Shown: piece after piece, positions 26,573 through 35,537 of the stretch
How the letters are laid out: each line of letters begins with the position of its first letter
Numbering within the stretch: the stretch's first letter is position 1
Assembly: GCA_016706225.1 (NCBI GenBank)
Contig: JADJKB010000008.1
Span: 558,001 to 622,000 of the forward strand
DNA: 64,000 bases
Direction of reading: 5' to 3'
Source: Myxococcales bacterium
GTDB taxonomy: Bacteria; Myxococcota_A; Polyangia; Polyangiales; Polyangiaceae
Notes under the pieces: model-generated
Databases searched by the model: none
Seen by the model: the letters and a program-made list of their open reading frames with translations, nothing else
What the model was told of the DNA's origin: nothing
Made by a program: the position numbers and the translations under genes

Positions 26573-27694
26573 CTACTTGCCGCCCTTCTTGCGCTCGATC
26601 TGCTGCCGCGCGGCCTGCTGCACTGCGCCGGGGATGTTCTTGCTCTTGGCCAGGTCGCGCAGATCGTTGTCGCGCAGGAGCGGGATGATGCGCGCGGAGA
26701 AGGAGAACGGGCAGCGCGGGTTGCGGGTCAGGTTCAGCTTCACCTGATAGTTCCGGGTGAACTCGCGGTTCTTGGCGATTTCCCGCAGGACTTCCTCGCC
26801 GACGTTGCGGCTCGCGCTGATCAGGACGGCTTCGCTCTCGCGCATGGCGGGGCTCTTGACCGCCGCGACGGACACGAGTCGGTTGGTGTCGCGGACCAGG
26901 AGCAGACGCTCCGCCGCGGTCCCGACCTGGGCGCGACGGATCTTCTGTGACGCCGTCATCATGGCGATCTGCGCGTACAGCGGCAGGAACTTGTCCTTCA
27001 GCTGCTCCTCGCCTTCGTCGTCGACGGAGTGAGTGTCGTCGTCGTCGCTCTCGATGTCGTGGGCCTTCGCCAGGTTGTCGGTGTCGGCGAAGAGCAGGTC
27101 ATCCGGGCTCGCCTCGCCGCTGGGCTCGGCGATCAGCTCGTTGGCGATGGCGGCGGCGGCTTCCTTGAAGGCCGCGAGGTTCAGCTCCAAGCCGTTGCGC
27201 ACGGCGAGCTCGAGCAAGCGGTCGGCGGTCGACATGCGGACGCGCTTGTTCATGTACAAGCGCTCGATCACGTTCGGGAACGCCAGCAGCTTCTCTTCGT
27301 TGGTGGCGATCAGCTCGCCGATGCGTTCGTCGGCGCGGTCGGCCAAGATCTCGAGAGCGGCGCCGCCGAGCTGTGGCATGCGCAAGAGGCGCTCGACCAC
27401 CTCGGCGTTCGAGGCGTAGGCATCCGCCAGGTGTTCGAGCACGGGCGGCTGCAGGTCCGCTCCGAGCGCGCCTTGCAGCATGGCGTCGGGCAGCTTCCGC
27501 AGCGTCTCGTGAGCGGTTTCCGCGACCTTGGCGTCGGCCGAGGTCGTCAGTGCCGCGAGCACGGTCACGACGTCGCCGGGCTTGAGGCCGGGGATGATGC
27601 CCCGGGCGGCCATCATCTGGGCGGCCGCGGGGGCGGTGCCGCCGAGGATCTTCTGGGCGGGGCCCGGGAGTGCGGTCAGGTCGAGGCCAAGCAT
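26573..27694 (-). CDS. Conserved hypothetical protein with HEAT-like helices
   Basis: A 373-residue cytosolic protein, no TM segment or signal peptide. Residues about 30-200 are a run of amphipathic helices in 25-35 residue periods (KVAETAHETLRKLPDAMLQG, LEHLADAYASNAEVVERLLR, IGELIATNEEKLLAF), suggesting a HEAT/armadillo-like solenoid; a strongly acidic linker follows (SDDDDTHSVDDEGEE), then a second helical part, and the basic end RKKGGK. Start ATG 27694 is preferred over GTG 27736. I do not recognise the family; helical-repeat proteins usually bind other proteins. It ends nine bases from nikR, convergent. Confidence 0.62.
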   Translation of the reverse strand: MLGLDLTALPGPAQKILGGTAPAAAQMMAARGIIPGLKPGDVVTVLAALTTSADAKVAETAHETLRKLPDAMLQGALGADLQPPVLEHLADAYASNAEVVERLLRMPQLGGAALEILADRADERIGELIATNEEKLLAFPNVIERLYMNKRVRMSTADRLLELAVRNGLELNLAAFKEAAAAIANELIAEPSGEASPDDLLFADTDNLAKAHDIESDDDDTHSVDDEGEEQLKDKFLPLYAQIAMMTASQKIRRAQVGTAAERLLLVRDTNRLVSVAAVKSPAMRESEAVLISASRNVGEEVLREIAKNREFTRNYQVKLNLTRNPRCPFSFSARIIPLLRDNDLRDLAKSKNIPGAVQQAARQQIERKKGGK

Positions 27695-27835
27695 GTCGAG
27701 GCTCCGGAGCCTAACGCCGGGGGCCCCGGTCACCAAGCCGCACGGCGATTGCAGGGGGGGCGTTGCCGGCCGCCGACGCCATGGCTATGTTCCGCCGGTC
27801 GCACCAACGCGGAAGTTTATCCGGCGTTGGCGACC

Positions 27836-27851
27836 GAGAGGAGCTCACATG
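27836..27851 (+). promoter_or_regulatory. Ribosome-binding site for the SPFH gene
   Basis: GAGAGGAG (27836-27843) five bases before ATG 27849 supports this start and rules out the much longer upstream open frame, which is antisense to the neighbouring gene. Confidence 0.65.
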
Positions 27852-29189
27852 GGAATCATGGACTTCGTCAAAGGCGGCGTGCGCGAGATGATGATCGCTC
27901 GCCCCGACGATAAAAAAGAGCTGGTTGTCTACAAACACCCGGATCAGAACATCCCGTTCTGGAGCCAGCTCACCGTCGACTCCGACGAAGTGTGTCTGTT
28001 CTTCAAGGACGGTCAGTACGTGGGTGGGCTCGGACCTGGGCGCCACACCCTGCAGACCCAGAACATTCCGTTCCTGAACAACATCATCAACAAGTTCACC
28101 GGCGGCGACGTCTTCATCGCCGAGGTGTTCTTCGTCACCTCGAAGGCGCTCTTCAATCAGGGCTTCGGTGGACCCATCGGTTCGATGCGTGATCCCGAGC
28201 TCGACATCCGCGTGAACCCGCGCGCCTTCGGCACGTATTCGTACAAGGTCGCCGATCCGGTGAAGTTCGTGCTGGAGTTCATCGGTCAGACCGGCACTGC
28301 CGACCCCGATCGCGCGATGCAGTGGGTGCGTGATCAGCTGATGATGGGGCTGAAGACGACGCTCACGCGGCTGATCAAGGCCGGCGACATGACCATGATG
28401 GATCTGGGCACCGCAGGGCCCGACGTCGCGCGTGCCATCGTTCAGGACTGCCCCGATCTGGTGAAGATCGGCGTGCAAGTGCTCGAGATTGCCAAGCTGA
28501 ACATCAACCTCTCCGAGGAAGATCAGGCGCGCATCGACGAGTTCCAGGACCAGATCGTTCAAGCCAAGATCGACGCTCGCAAAGCCAAGATCGGTGTGAG
28601 CCAAGCCGAAGCGCAGGCTCAGCAGCGTCAGTACGAGCTCGATCAAGATTTCGCGAACCGCGCGCGCTACGTGAACCAGCTCGACATGGGTCGCTACCAG
28701 CAATACGCCGGCGCCGAAGCCATGATGGGCTTGGGTCAGGGCATGGCGCAGGGCGGCGAAGGGGCCGGCGGGGCAGGGGCCATGGCCGGCATGCAGGCCG
28801 GCATGGGGCTTGGCGCGGGCATGATGTACGCCCAGCGCATGCCGCAGCCCGGATATCCGCCCCAGCAGGGTTATCCACCCCAGCAGGGTTATCCGCCCCA
28901 GCAGGGTTATCCGCCCCAGCAGGGTTATCCGCCCCAGCAGGGTTACCCGCCCCAGGGTGCTCCTCCGGGCTATGGCCCGCCTCCGGGTTATCCTCCGCAG
29001 GGCGCGCCGCCTCCGGGCTACGGCCCGCCGCCCGCGGGTTACGGGCCACCGCCCGTTGCGGGGGCTCCACCCGTTGCGGGGGCTCCGCCCGCCGCCGCCG
29101 CTGGCCCGACCTGCGTCAAGTGCGGCGCAGCCAACGCGGCGAACGCGAAATTCTGCGCCGAGTGCGGCACCAACATCGCTGGCGGCTGA
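27849..29189 (+). CDS. SPFH-domain protein with C-terminal zinc ribbon
   Basis: A 446-residue protein. The SPFH/band-7-type domain (about residues 20-260) has the layout of the YdjI / 'virion core protein' subgroup: LVVYKHPDQNIPFWSQLTV, QYVGGLGPGRHTL, VFIAEVFFVTSKAL, and helical heptads (about 215-275, ARIDEFQDQIVQAKIDARKA) for oligomerisation. Then come a Gly/Met-rich stretch, six GYPPQQ units (about 335-372), Pro/Gly-rich sequence and a zinc ribbon CVKCGAAN...FCAECG at the end. SPFH proteins organise membrane microdomains, but there is no signal or TM helix here, so membrane contact would be peripheral. The kinase gene follows directly. Confidence 0.88.
   Translation: MGIMDFVKGGVREMMIARPDDKKELVVYKHPDQNIPFWSQLTVDSDEVCLFFKDGQYVGGLGPGRHTLQTQNIPFLNNIINKFTGGDVFIAEVFFVTSKALFNQGFGGPIGSMRDPELDIRVNPRAFGTYSYKVADPVKFVLEFIGQTGTADPDRAMQWVRDQLMMGLKTTLTRLIKAGDMTMMDLGTAGPDVARAIVQDCPDLVKIGVQVLEIAKLNINLSEEDQARIDEFQDQIVQAKIDARKAKIGVSQAEAQAQQRQYELDQDFANRARYVNQLDMGRYQQYAGAEAMMGLGQGMAQGGEGAGGAGAMAGMQAGMGLGAGMMYAQRMPQPGYPPQQGYPPQQGYPPQQGYPPQQGYPPQQGYPPQGAPPGYGPPPGYPPQGAPPPGYGPPPAGYGPPPVAGAPPVAGAPPAAAAGPTCVKCGAANAANAKFCAECGTNIAGG
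28851..28955 (+). repeat. 18-bp tandem repeat inside the SPFH gene
   Basis: About six copies of GGTTATCCGCCCCAGCAG with few changes, in frame, coding for GYPPQQ. Period 18 keeps the frame if copy number changes. The first copy has GGATAT, the second CCACCC; the last is truncated. Confidence 0.85.
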
Positions 29190-29235
29190 TCTCCGGCAGA
29201 CTCAACGGCAGATTCGCGGTACGCTCGATGACAGC

Positions 29236-30711
29236 GTGCCGATCGCGTCGACCGTGCTTTTCGGGAGCGGCGCGGGCGGGGGATCCCCGCCCGACGCCGA
29301 GCCGGCGTCCGTGCGCGGGCGGATCTGCCGCAGCTGCGGGCAGCAGTTCTCCGGCTCCGAAGCCCAGTTCTGCCCGTTCGATGGCGAGCTGCTGGAGGAT
29401 TCACGCTGGGATCGGAGCAACGACCCGCTGATCGGCACGGTGGTCGATCAGCGCTACGAGGTGCAGGCGGTCCTCGGTGAGGGCGGTATGGGCACCGTCT
29501 ATCGAGTCAAGCACAAGGCGCTCGAGCGGCCCCTCGCGATGAAGGCGCTGCGGAGTGATCTGTCCAAAGACGCTGACCTCCCCGCTCGCTTCATCCTGGA
29601 GGCCAAGGCCGCCGCGGCCGTCGAGCACCCGAACGTGGTGCAGATCACCGACTTCGGGACACTCCCCACCGGGCAGCCGTATTTCGTGATGGAGCTCTTG
29701 GAAGGGGATGCCCTCAGCCTGCTGATCCGCGAGCTCGTGCGGCTGCCGCAGTCGCGGGCCGTGGCCGTCGCCATTCATGTCGCGGAGGCGCTCGCTGCTG
29801 CCCACACCGCAGGCGTGGTGCATCGGGATCTGAAACCCGACAACGTCAACGTCCGCCGAGTCGGACATCACGATGTCGTGAAGGTGCTCGACTTCGGTCT
29901 GGCGAAGATCGCGGGGACCAGCCGCCTGACACGCGCGGGCATGGTGTTCGGCACGCCGCACTACATGAGCCCGGAGCAGGCCGCCGGTGAGCCGAGCGAT
30001 CACCGGGTGGACATCTACGCGCTCGGAGTGATGCTGTTCGAGATGCTCACGGGCCGCGTGCCCTTCGAAGCAGAGACGTTCACCGGCGTGTTGGCGATGC
30101 ACATGTACATGGAGCCGCCTTCACCCAGTGCCATCGTCGGCGTGCCTCTTGGCGGCGTGGAGGACGTGGTGCTGCGCTGCTTGGCAAAGAAGCCCGCGGA
30201 GCGCTACGCGACCATGGGTGATCTGCTCGCGGATCTCGACCGCGTGAGCGCACAGCTGAGTGTGCCGCCCGAACCCAGCTCGCGACGACGGCTGGAGGAA
30301 TCCGGCGAGCTGTCGATGTCGCTCGAGCGGCCCCGGGTGCGGCGCGGGTTTCCGTTGCCCTGGGTGGCGGCCGGGGTGCTGGTGGTCGTTGGTTTGGCAG
30401 TCGCGGGGTTCCTCGCGGTGCGCCCCTCCGATCCCGGCCCCTCGTCTGCGGTCGCTCAGGTGCCCTCCGGTACCGCGCGGGAGCAGGAGCGAGAGGTGAG
30501 CTCGGGTGCAAGCCCCGCCGCCTCGACCGCGCCATCCGCGCCGGCCAACCCGCCGGATTCGGCGGCCGCCGCGGCCGAGCCGGCGCCGGCGAGCGCGGAC
30601 ACGGCGCCGAAACGTCCGGTCATCGGGGCGCAAAAGGCGTCGTCGGCGCCCCCGTTGAAGCGGACTCCGAAGGCGGGCGCAGGGGAAATCATCGATCCCT
30701 GGGGACGCTGA
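29236..30711 (+). CDS. Serine/threonine protein kinase with N-terminal zinc-ribbon-like motif and one TM segment
   Basis: Hanks-type kinase, about 491 residues from GTG 29236. A Cys motif C31-x2-C34-x11-C46-PFDG opens it. The kinase domain (about residues 73-330) has all key residues: GEGGMG (81-86), K103 in LAMKAL, HRDLKPDN with D198, DFG at D219, and YMSPEQ. A TM helix at about 376-395 separates it from an outside Ala/Pro/Ser-rich tail ending IIDPWGR. The start is uncertain; no good ribosome site is visible before GTG 29236, and translation may be coupled to the SPFH gene, whose stop is 47 bases away. Target unknown. Confidence 0.88.
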   Translation: MPIASTVLFGSGAGGGSPPDAEPASVRGRICRSCGQQFSGSEAQFCPFDGELLEDSRWDRSNDPLIGTVVDQRYEVQAVLGEGGMGTVYRVKHKALERPLAMKALRSDLSKDADLPARFILEAKAAAAVEHPNVVQITDFGTLPTGQPYFVMELLEGDALSLLIRELVRLPQSRAVAVAIHVAEALAAAHTAGVVHRDLKPDNVNVRRVGHHDVVKVLDFGLAKIAGTSRLTRAGMVFGTPHYMSPEQAAGEPSDHRVDIYALGVMLFEMLTGRVPFEAETFTGVLAMHMYMEPPSPSAIVGVPLGGVEDVVLRCLAKKPAERYATMGDLLADLDRVSAQLSVPPEPSSRRRLEESGELSMSLERPRVRRGFPLPWVAAGVLVVVGLAVAGFLAVRPSDPGPSSAVAQVPSGTAREQEREVSSGASPAASTAPSAPANPPDSAAAAAEPAPASADTAPKRPVIGAQKASSAPPLKRTPKAGAGEIIDPWGR

Positions 30712-30810
30712 CCGGCCCGGCGGCGGGCAGGCGCGTCGTCCCGCCTGGCGCGGGCCGCCCTGGCTCGCTATAAGCGGGAGTGCGCTCGAAACGAGGGCGG
30801 AGCTAGCAAT

Positions 30811-33453
30811 TTGGCGAAGCGGCAACTCCTCCTGGTCGATGCCGACCCGCGCAGCGTGCGCGTGCTCGAAGTCAGCCTGAAGAAGTCGGGTTACAGCGTG
30901 ACCACGGCTTCCGATGGTGCAGATGCGCTTGCGAAGATCGAGTACTCGACGCCCGACCTGATTCTCACCGACACCCGCCTGCCGACGCTGGATGGCTACG
31001 AGTTGGTTCGGCGGCTGAAACAGAATCCCGATCTGAGCGCGATCCCGGTGGTGTTCCTGACGAGTCAGAAATCCATCGAAGACAAGATCCGCGGATTAGA
31101 GCTCGGGGTCGAGGACTACCTGACCAAGCCCATCTTCGTCCGCGAGCTGACGGCGCGGGTGAACCTGCTCCTGGCACGTCGCACGCAGGAGCGCATGGCG
31201 ACGAGCACGGCAGCCGGGGCGCGCACACGGCTCAGTGGCTCCCTGGCCGACATGGGGGTCGTCGACATCATCCAGACCTTCGAGGTCAGCCGGAAGAGCG
31301 GCGAGGCTCGCATAACGTCCGGGCGGCTCGAGGCGCTGATCTATTTCAGGGACGGCAAGGTCGTCGACGCTCGGCTCGGTCGGCTGCGCGGCGAAGAGGC
31401 GGTGTACCGCGCCTTGATCTGGGGTTCGGGGAGCTTCGAGGTCGAGTTCAAGCCCATCTCCAACGACGATGTCGTTCCCACGACGACACAGGGTCTGCTG
31501 ATGGAGGGCATGCGGCGAGTGGATGAGTGGGGGCGTTTGCTCGAACAACTCCCGCCGCTCACGACCGTCTTCGAGATCGATCAGGATCAACTCCTCGACC
31601 GGCTGTCCGAGATCCCGGACGAGCTGAACGGAATTCTGCGTCTGTTCGACGGACGACGGACGCTCACCGAAGTGGTGGACGACTCGCCGTTCGAGGATCT
31701 CTCGACGCTGTCCACCGTGAGCAAGCTGTTCTTCGAAGGTTTGCTGGTCGCGGCCGAGCCCGGCTTGGACGAAGGCATCGATGACGTCGTGCCAAGCGCC
31801 GAAGGGGACTCCCTGCCGGTGTCGCGCACGGCTGGAGAGCTCGTGCTCGGCGAAGTGCCAGGGAGCGAGCCCAAGGTTCCAATCGCCGCGCCCGCGCCGT
31901 TCGCACCCTCTCTGCCATCGACGTCGGAGACTCTCCCGCGCGAAGCGCCGAGCGTTGGTCCGCGCACGATCCCGGGCGTCGATCCGCCAGACCGCGCCGC
32001 GGCGCAGCGCGAATCGGGGCCCATGCGCATGGTGGTGCCCCCGGTGGAGGTGCCGATCTCCCGCTCGCCGGACACCCGGTCGGGACCGCCGGCGTCCTTG
32101 TCGAGCACCCAGATGGGGCTCGGCCCCGAGCCGGCGCCGAAGACGACCCTGCCGGATACGCCGGAAGCACGCGCTGCGGTGGCCATCGCGGCGAGCGCGC
32201 TGGCATCCTCTGGCCCTGCGACTACGATGCGCGAGACGCCGGAAGCGCGGGCCGCTTCTCCCATTGTGCCCGCGAAGGTGATTCCGTTTCCGGCGAAACG
32301 ACAGGACGAGTGGGCGGCGCTCCCGGACGCGGAATCGGACGAAACTTCGGGGGAATCGGCTCAGGAGGATGACGTGGGCAAGAAACGCTCTGCCGCCAAG
32401 AAGAAGAATAGGAAATTGGACGCACCGGCCGAGACGGTGCGTGCGACGCCAGCGGCTCAAGCGCGCAGCAGTGCCACGTTGCCGAGCGCGGAGGCCGAAG
32501 CCAGCGCGGCCATCGCCAAAGCTACGACAGCCGAGAAAGGCGCACCGGCGGAGGCAGCCTCCAAGGCTACAGGTGACAAGGCCGCGAGCAACGACAAGGC
32601 CGCGAGCAGCGACAAGGCCGCGAGCAGCGACAAGGCCGCGAGCAACGACAAGGCCGCGAGCAGCGACAAGGCCGCGAGCAGCGACAAGGCCGCGAGCAGC
32701 GACAAGGCCGCGAGCAGCGACAACGCCGCGAGCAGCGACAAGGCCGCGAGCAGCGACAAGGCCGACGCAGCTGCGGGCAAGGCCGGCGGTCCGGCGAAGC
32801 CGGGCGGCAAGGGCAAAGGCGCGGAGGACTCCTGGCACGGTCACCTCACGTTCTTCGCCGAGGGCGACGCTGGACGCTACGAAGGCGGGCCCGCCCACGG
32901 GCCCCAGCAGGATCACGCGGAGATGGAGGTGGAAGCCCGCCCACGACTCTCGGTGACACCCGAGCAAGAGGCCCGGCGCGCCAAGTTCGTGCGCTACGTC
33001 GCGATGATCACCGGCGTCGGTCTGGCCGTCGCGGTGTTCGCCATCTACCGCAGCTCTCAGAACACCGAGCTGGAGCCGGCGCCCACCCCCAGCGCCGTCG
33101 GCGCGCCGCCTGCATCGACTCCCGCGCGTGTGCTCGAGCCGAAGCCGGAGCCACCGCCCGCGCCAACGCCGACCGCCGAGTTGACGGCAGAGCCGCCGGC
33201 TCCAACGGCTTCGGTCGAGCCTGAGCCCCAGCTCGCGCCACCGCCAGAGCCGCCAAAGCCCGAGGCTGTGAAGCCGGAGCCGCCCACGCCACCCGTTGCA
33301 CCGCCCAAGCCGGTTGCGCCACCGAAGCCGGCAGCGCCACCGAAGCCCGTCGCGGTCGCGCCCAAACCTCCGCTGCCGACACCACCGACACCACCAACAC
33401 CACCGCCGACGACCACCGGCAAGCCCCCAACCGCGTCGTTCCCTCCCAACTGA
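30811..33453 (+). CDS. Response-regulator receiver, DUF4388-type, TM, Pro-rich protein
   Basis: An 880-residue protein. A REC domain (about 1-125) has the phospho-acceptor D54 in LTDTRLPTLDG, VVFLTS and YLTKP. A DUF4388/PATAN-type domain follows (about 139-215: GSLADMGVVDIIQTFEVS) and then a helical part (about 230-310). A long Ala/Pro/Ser-rich region contains the 18-bp repeats (about 589-650). A TM helix (about 729-748) leads to a Pro-rich outside tail. The cytosolic receiver is thus tethered to the envelope. TTG start behind GGAG (30801). It lies 99 bases after the kinase gene. No histidine kinase gene is nearby. Confidence 0.86.
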   Translation: MAKRQLLLVDADPRSVRVLEVSLKKSGYSVTTASDGADALAKIEYSTPDLILTDTRLPTLDGYELVRRLKQNPDLSAIPVVFLTSQKSIEDKIRGLELGVEDYLTKPIFVRELTARVNLLLARRTQERMATSTAAGARTRLSGSLADMGVVDIIQTFEVSRKSGEARITSGRLEALIYFRDGKVVDARLGRLRGEEAVYRALIWGSGSFEVEFKPISNDDVVPTTTQGLLMEGMRRVDEWGRLLEQLPPLTTVFEIDQDQLLDRLSEIPDELNGILRLFDGRRTLTEVVDDSPFEDLSTLSTVSKLFFEGLLVAAEPGLDEGIDDVVPSAEGDSLPVSRTAGELVLGEVPGSEPKVPIAAPAPFAPSLPSTSETLPREAPSVGPRTIPGVDPPDRAAAQRESGPMRMVVPPVEVPISRSPDTRSGPPASLSSTQMGLGPEPAPKTTLPDTPEARAAVAIAASALASSGPATTMRETPEARAASPIVPAKVIPFPAKRQDEWAALPDAESDETSGESAQEDDVGKKRSAAKKKNRKLDAPAETVRATPAAQARSSATLPSAEAEASAAIAKATTAEKGAPAEAASKATGDKAASNDKAASSDKAASSDKAASNDKAASSDKAASSDKAASSDKAASSDNAASSDKAASSDKADAAAGKAGGPAKPGGKGKGAEDSWHGHLTFFAEGDAGRYEGGPAHGPQQDHAEMEVEARPRLSVTPEQEARRAKFVRYVAMITGVGLAVAVFAIYRSSQNTELEPAPTPSAVGAPPASTPARVLEPKPEPPPAPTPTAELTAEPPAPTASVEPEPQLAPPPEPPKPEAVKPEPPTPPVAPPKPVAPPKPAAPPKPVAVAPKPPLPTPPTPPTPPPTTTGKPPTASFPPN
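32575..32766 (+). repeat. 18-bp tandem repeat inside the REC-DUF4388 gene
   Basis: Ten full units of GACAAGGCCGCGAGCAGC plus a partial one, in frame, coding DKAASS with two DKAASN and one DNAASS variants. The DNA copies are nearly identical, which points to recent expansion. It lies in the disordered linker before the TM segment. Confidence 0.9.
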
Positions 33454-33480
33454 GCGCGCCCGCTGCCGAGGCCGCTCGGT

Positions 33481-34458
33481 TCAGTCTCGCCCGCGCGCCG
33501 GATCACGGCGTGCGTCGTAGCTGACCTGCGCCAGGAAACGCGCTCCGTAGTAGTTCCAGAGCATGCCCGCGGACTCGCCGTGGAAGATGCTGACCCGTGG
33601 CAGCCAGAACATCGGGCCGGCGCTGGCGGCAATGGGCGCTCCCGTAGCGCGGAACGCGGCCCGATAACCCGCTTGCTGGACCGCCTTCGCACTCGACCGG
33701 TCATACGCGCCAAGCGGATAGAAGTAGGCCACCGGCGTTACACCCAGCCGCTCCTCGATCAGCTGGCGACTCAGCTCGAGCTCCTCCTTCAGCAAGCGAC
33801 CAGACATGCCCGCCAGGCGTCGGTGCATGTGACCGTGGCTGGCAATCTCGCACAGCCCCGAATCGAGCAGCTCGCGCACTTGCGCCCAGTTCATGACGGG
33901 GGCGTTCTTCGGAGACTCCAGCATGCCCGTCGGGAGTCCGAGCGTGAAGCGAGCCTTGTGCCTCGCGAGCACCGGCCACGCCTGCGTGTAGACACTCGAG
34001 AACCCGTCGTCGATCGTGATCAGCGCGACCCGCGCGGGCAGCGCGATCCGGCCGTCGAGGAAGTCCAGGAGCTCAGTCGTAGTGACGATCTCGACTTCGT
34101 GCTGCTCGAGCCAGGTGAGCTGGGCATCGAAGTCGCGCGTCCGGACGCTGAGCGGAACGTTGCCCCGATTGAAGGAGTGATAGAGCAACACGACCGCGCG
34201 CGTCTCGGCGCGCGGGGCCAGGGGAAGCGTGAACTGACGCGCCGCCGCCGCCGCGGGTCGCACGGGCTCGGCTGGCGGCTCACGGCGCGTGAGCTCAGGG
34301 GCCTCCGTCGAGACCGTGCGGGTGCCGGGCAGCAGGGGCGGCTCCTGCGCAGACGGACGCGCCCGAGCAGGCCCGCGTGCCGTGGGGCCGGCCGGGGCAG
34401 GCGGCAGAGCAGCGCAGCCGACGGCCACCGAGAGCGCGAGCAGGGCGAGTTTGTGCAC
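33481..34458 (-). CDS. Polysaccharide deacetylase family lipoprotein
   Basis: A 325-residue NodB-type (CE4) enzyme predicted to remove acetyl groups from a cell-wall or extracellular polysaccharide. GTG start; lipobox VAVGC (C15); then a Pro/Ala/Arg-rich linker (about 20-70). The catalytic motifs are visible: ALITIDDGFSS (motif 1 with the DD pair), IASHGHMHRRL (the HxxxH metal-binding motif) and YFYPLGAYD (motif 3). The convergent REC-DUF4388 gene ends 27 bases away. Sugar substrate unknown. Confidence 0.88.
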   Translation of the reverse strand: MHKLALLALSVAVGCAALPPAPAGPTARGPARARPSAQEPPLLPGTRTVSTEAPELTRREPPAEPVRPAAAAARQFTLPLAPRAETRAVVLLYHSFNRGNVPLSVRTRDFDAQLTWLEQHEVEIVTTTELLDFLDGRIALPARVALITIDDGFSSVYTQAWPVLARHKARFTLGLPTGMLESPKNAPVMNWAQVRELLDSGLCEIASHGHMHRRLAGMSGRLLKEELELSRQLIEERLGVTPVAYFYPLGAYDRSSAKAVQQAGYRAAFRATGAPIAASAGPMFWLPRVSIFHGESAGMLWNYYGARFLAQVSYDARRDPARGRD

Positions 34459-34541
34459 GTCGGCCCGAGCATGCGGGGTGGGGCCCCACGCGACAAATTT
34501 TCAGGGAACCTTCCCGCGGGGCCGCAATCGCCCCGGGGGCA

Positions 34542-35537
34542 TCAGCGCCTCCGCACCCGGGGATCGAGCACGGCGTAGGACAAATCCACGAGGAAGTTCG
34601 CCAGCACCACCACCGTGGAGAACAGGATCACGACGCCCATGATCACAGGCCCATCCCGCTCGACGATCGCGTCCACGCTGAGCGCGCCGATGCCGGGCCA
34701 GCGGAAGATCTTCTCGGTCACGATGGCGCCCCCGACGAGCGAGCCCATGCTGAGCCCGATCACGGTCACCAGCGGCATCATCGCGTTGCGCAGCGCGTGC
34801 CGCACGACCACCACCCACTCCCGCTGCCCCTTGGCGCGAGCGGTGCGGATGTAGTCCTCTTTGAGCAACGTGATCATCTCGTCGCGCACCAGTCGTGTGT
34901 AGTACGCCGCGCCATACAGGCCGAGGGTGAGGGCAGGCAAAAAGGCAGCGTGAAGCTGCTCGGCCGTGGTCTGACCGTAACCGTCCAGCGGGAACAGCCG
35001 CAGCTCGCGCGCGAAGAAATGTTGCAGCAAGAGTCCGGTCAAGAAGGTCGGCGCGCTGATGCCCACGAGCGTGAGTGTGACAGTGCCGAAATCCAGGATG
35101 CCATGGCGCCGCATGGCCGCGAGCACGCCCGCCGCAGCCCCGAGGGTCACCTCGATCACGAGCGCGAGGAAACCCACGAGCAGGGTAGGGGGCAGCGCTT
35201 TGGCGAGCAACGTGGTGACGGGCTTGCGCTTCAGGTAGCTGACTCCCAGATCGATGCCCAACGGTCCGAGCCGCCAAGCACTGTCGTTCTTGAGGTCCGC
35301 GGGTGGCTTTCCGAAGCTCACGAGCCCCGTCATGTAGCGGGCGTAACGAATGTGGACTGGCCGATCCAGCCCGAGCTGCGTGCGGATGCGCGCCACGTCG
35401 GCGGGGCGGGCCTGGGGTCCGGCGATGACGCGCGCGGGATCCTCGGGCAACACGTTGTAGATGAAGAAGGTGGCGGTCACGACCGCCCAGATCGTGAAGG
35501 CCGACCACAACATGCGGCGCGCGAGGTAGGCGAGCAT
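34542..35537 (-). CDS. Oligopeptide-type ABC transporter permease (DppB/OppB-like)
   Basis: Membrane permease of 331 residues with about six TM segments. Family landmarks are ARRMLWSAFTIWAVVTATFFI at the N-terminus, PPTLLVGFLALVIEV, and the EAA-type loop with YIRTARAKGQREWVVV. It starts at ATG 35537, which overlaps the stop of the binding-protein gene by one base (TGATG), so the two are translationally coupled. No ATPase gene is found on either side. Confidence 0.9.
   Translation of the reverse strand: MLAYLARRMLWSAFTIWAVVTATFFIYNVLPEDPARVIAGPQARPADVARIRTQLGLDRPVHIRYARYMTGLVSFGKPPADLKNDSAWRLGPLGIDLGVSYLKRKPVTTLLAKALPPTLLVGFLALVIEVTLGAAAGVLAAMRRHGILDFGTVTLTLVGISAPTFLTGLLLQHFFARELRLFPLDGYGQTTAEQLHAAFLPALTLGLYGAAYYTRLVRDEMITLLKEDYIRTARAKGQREWVVVVRHALRNAMMPLVTVIGLSMGSLVGGAIVTEKIFRWPGIGALSVDAIVERDGPVIMGVVILFSTVVVLANFLVDLSYAVLDPRVRRR

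Noticed and set aside
32575..32766. CRISPR-like regular repeat
   Set aside because: Contiguous 18-bp units without spacers, in frame within a long gene; no cas genes.
31096..32967. Antisense frame with Leu/Ala/Arg-rich repeats opposite the REC-DUF4388 gene
   Set aside because: The repeats are reverse-complement reading of the DKAASS units; no start context.
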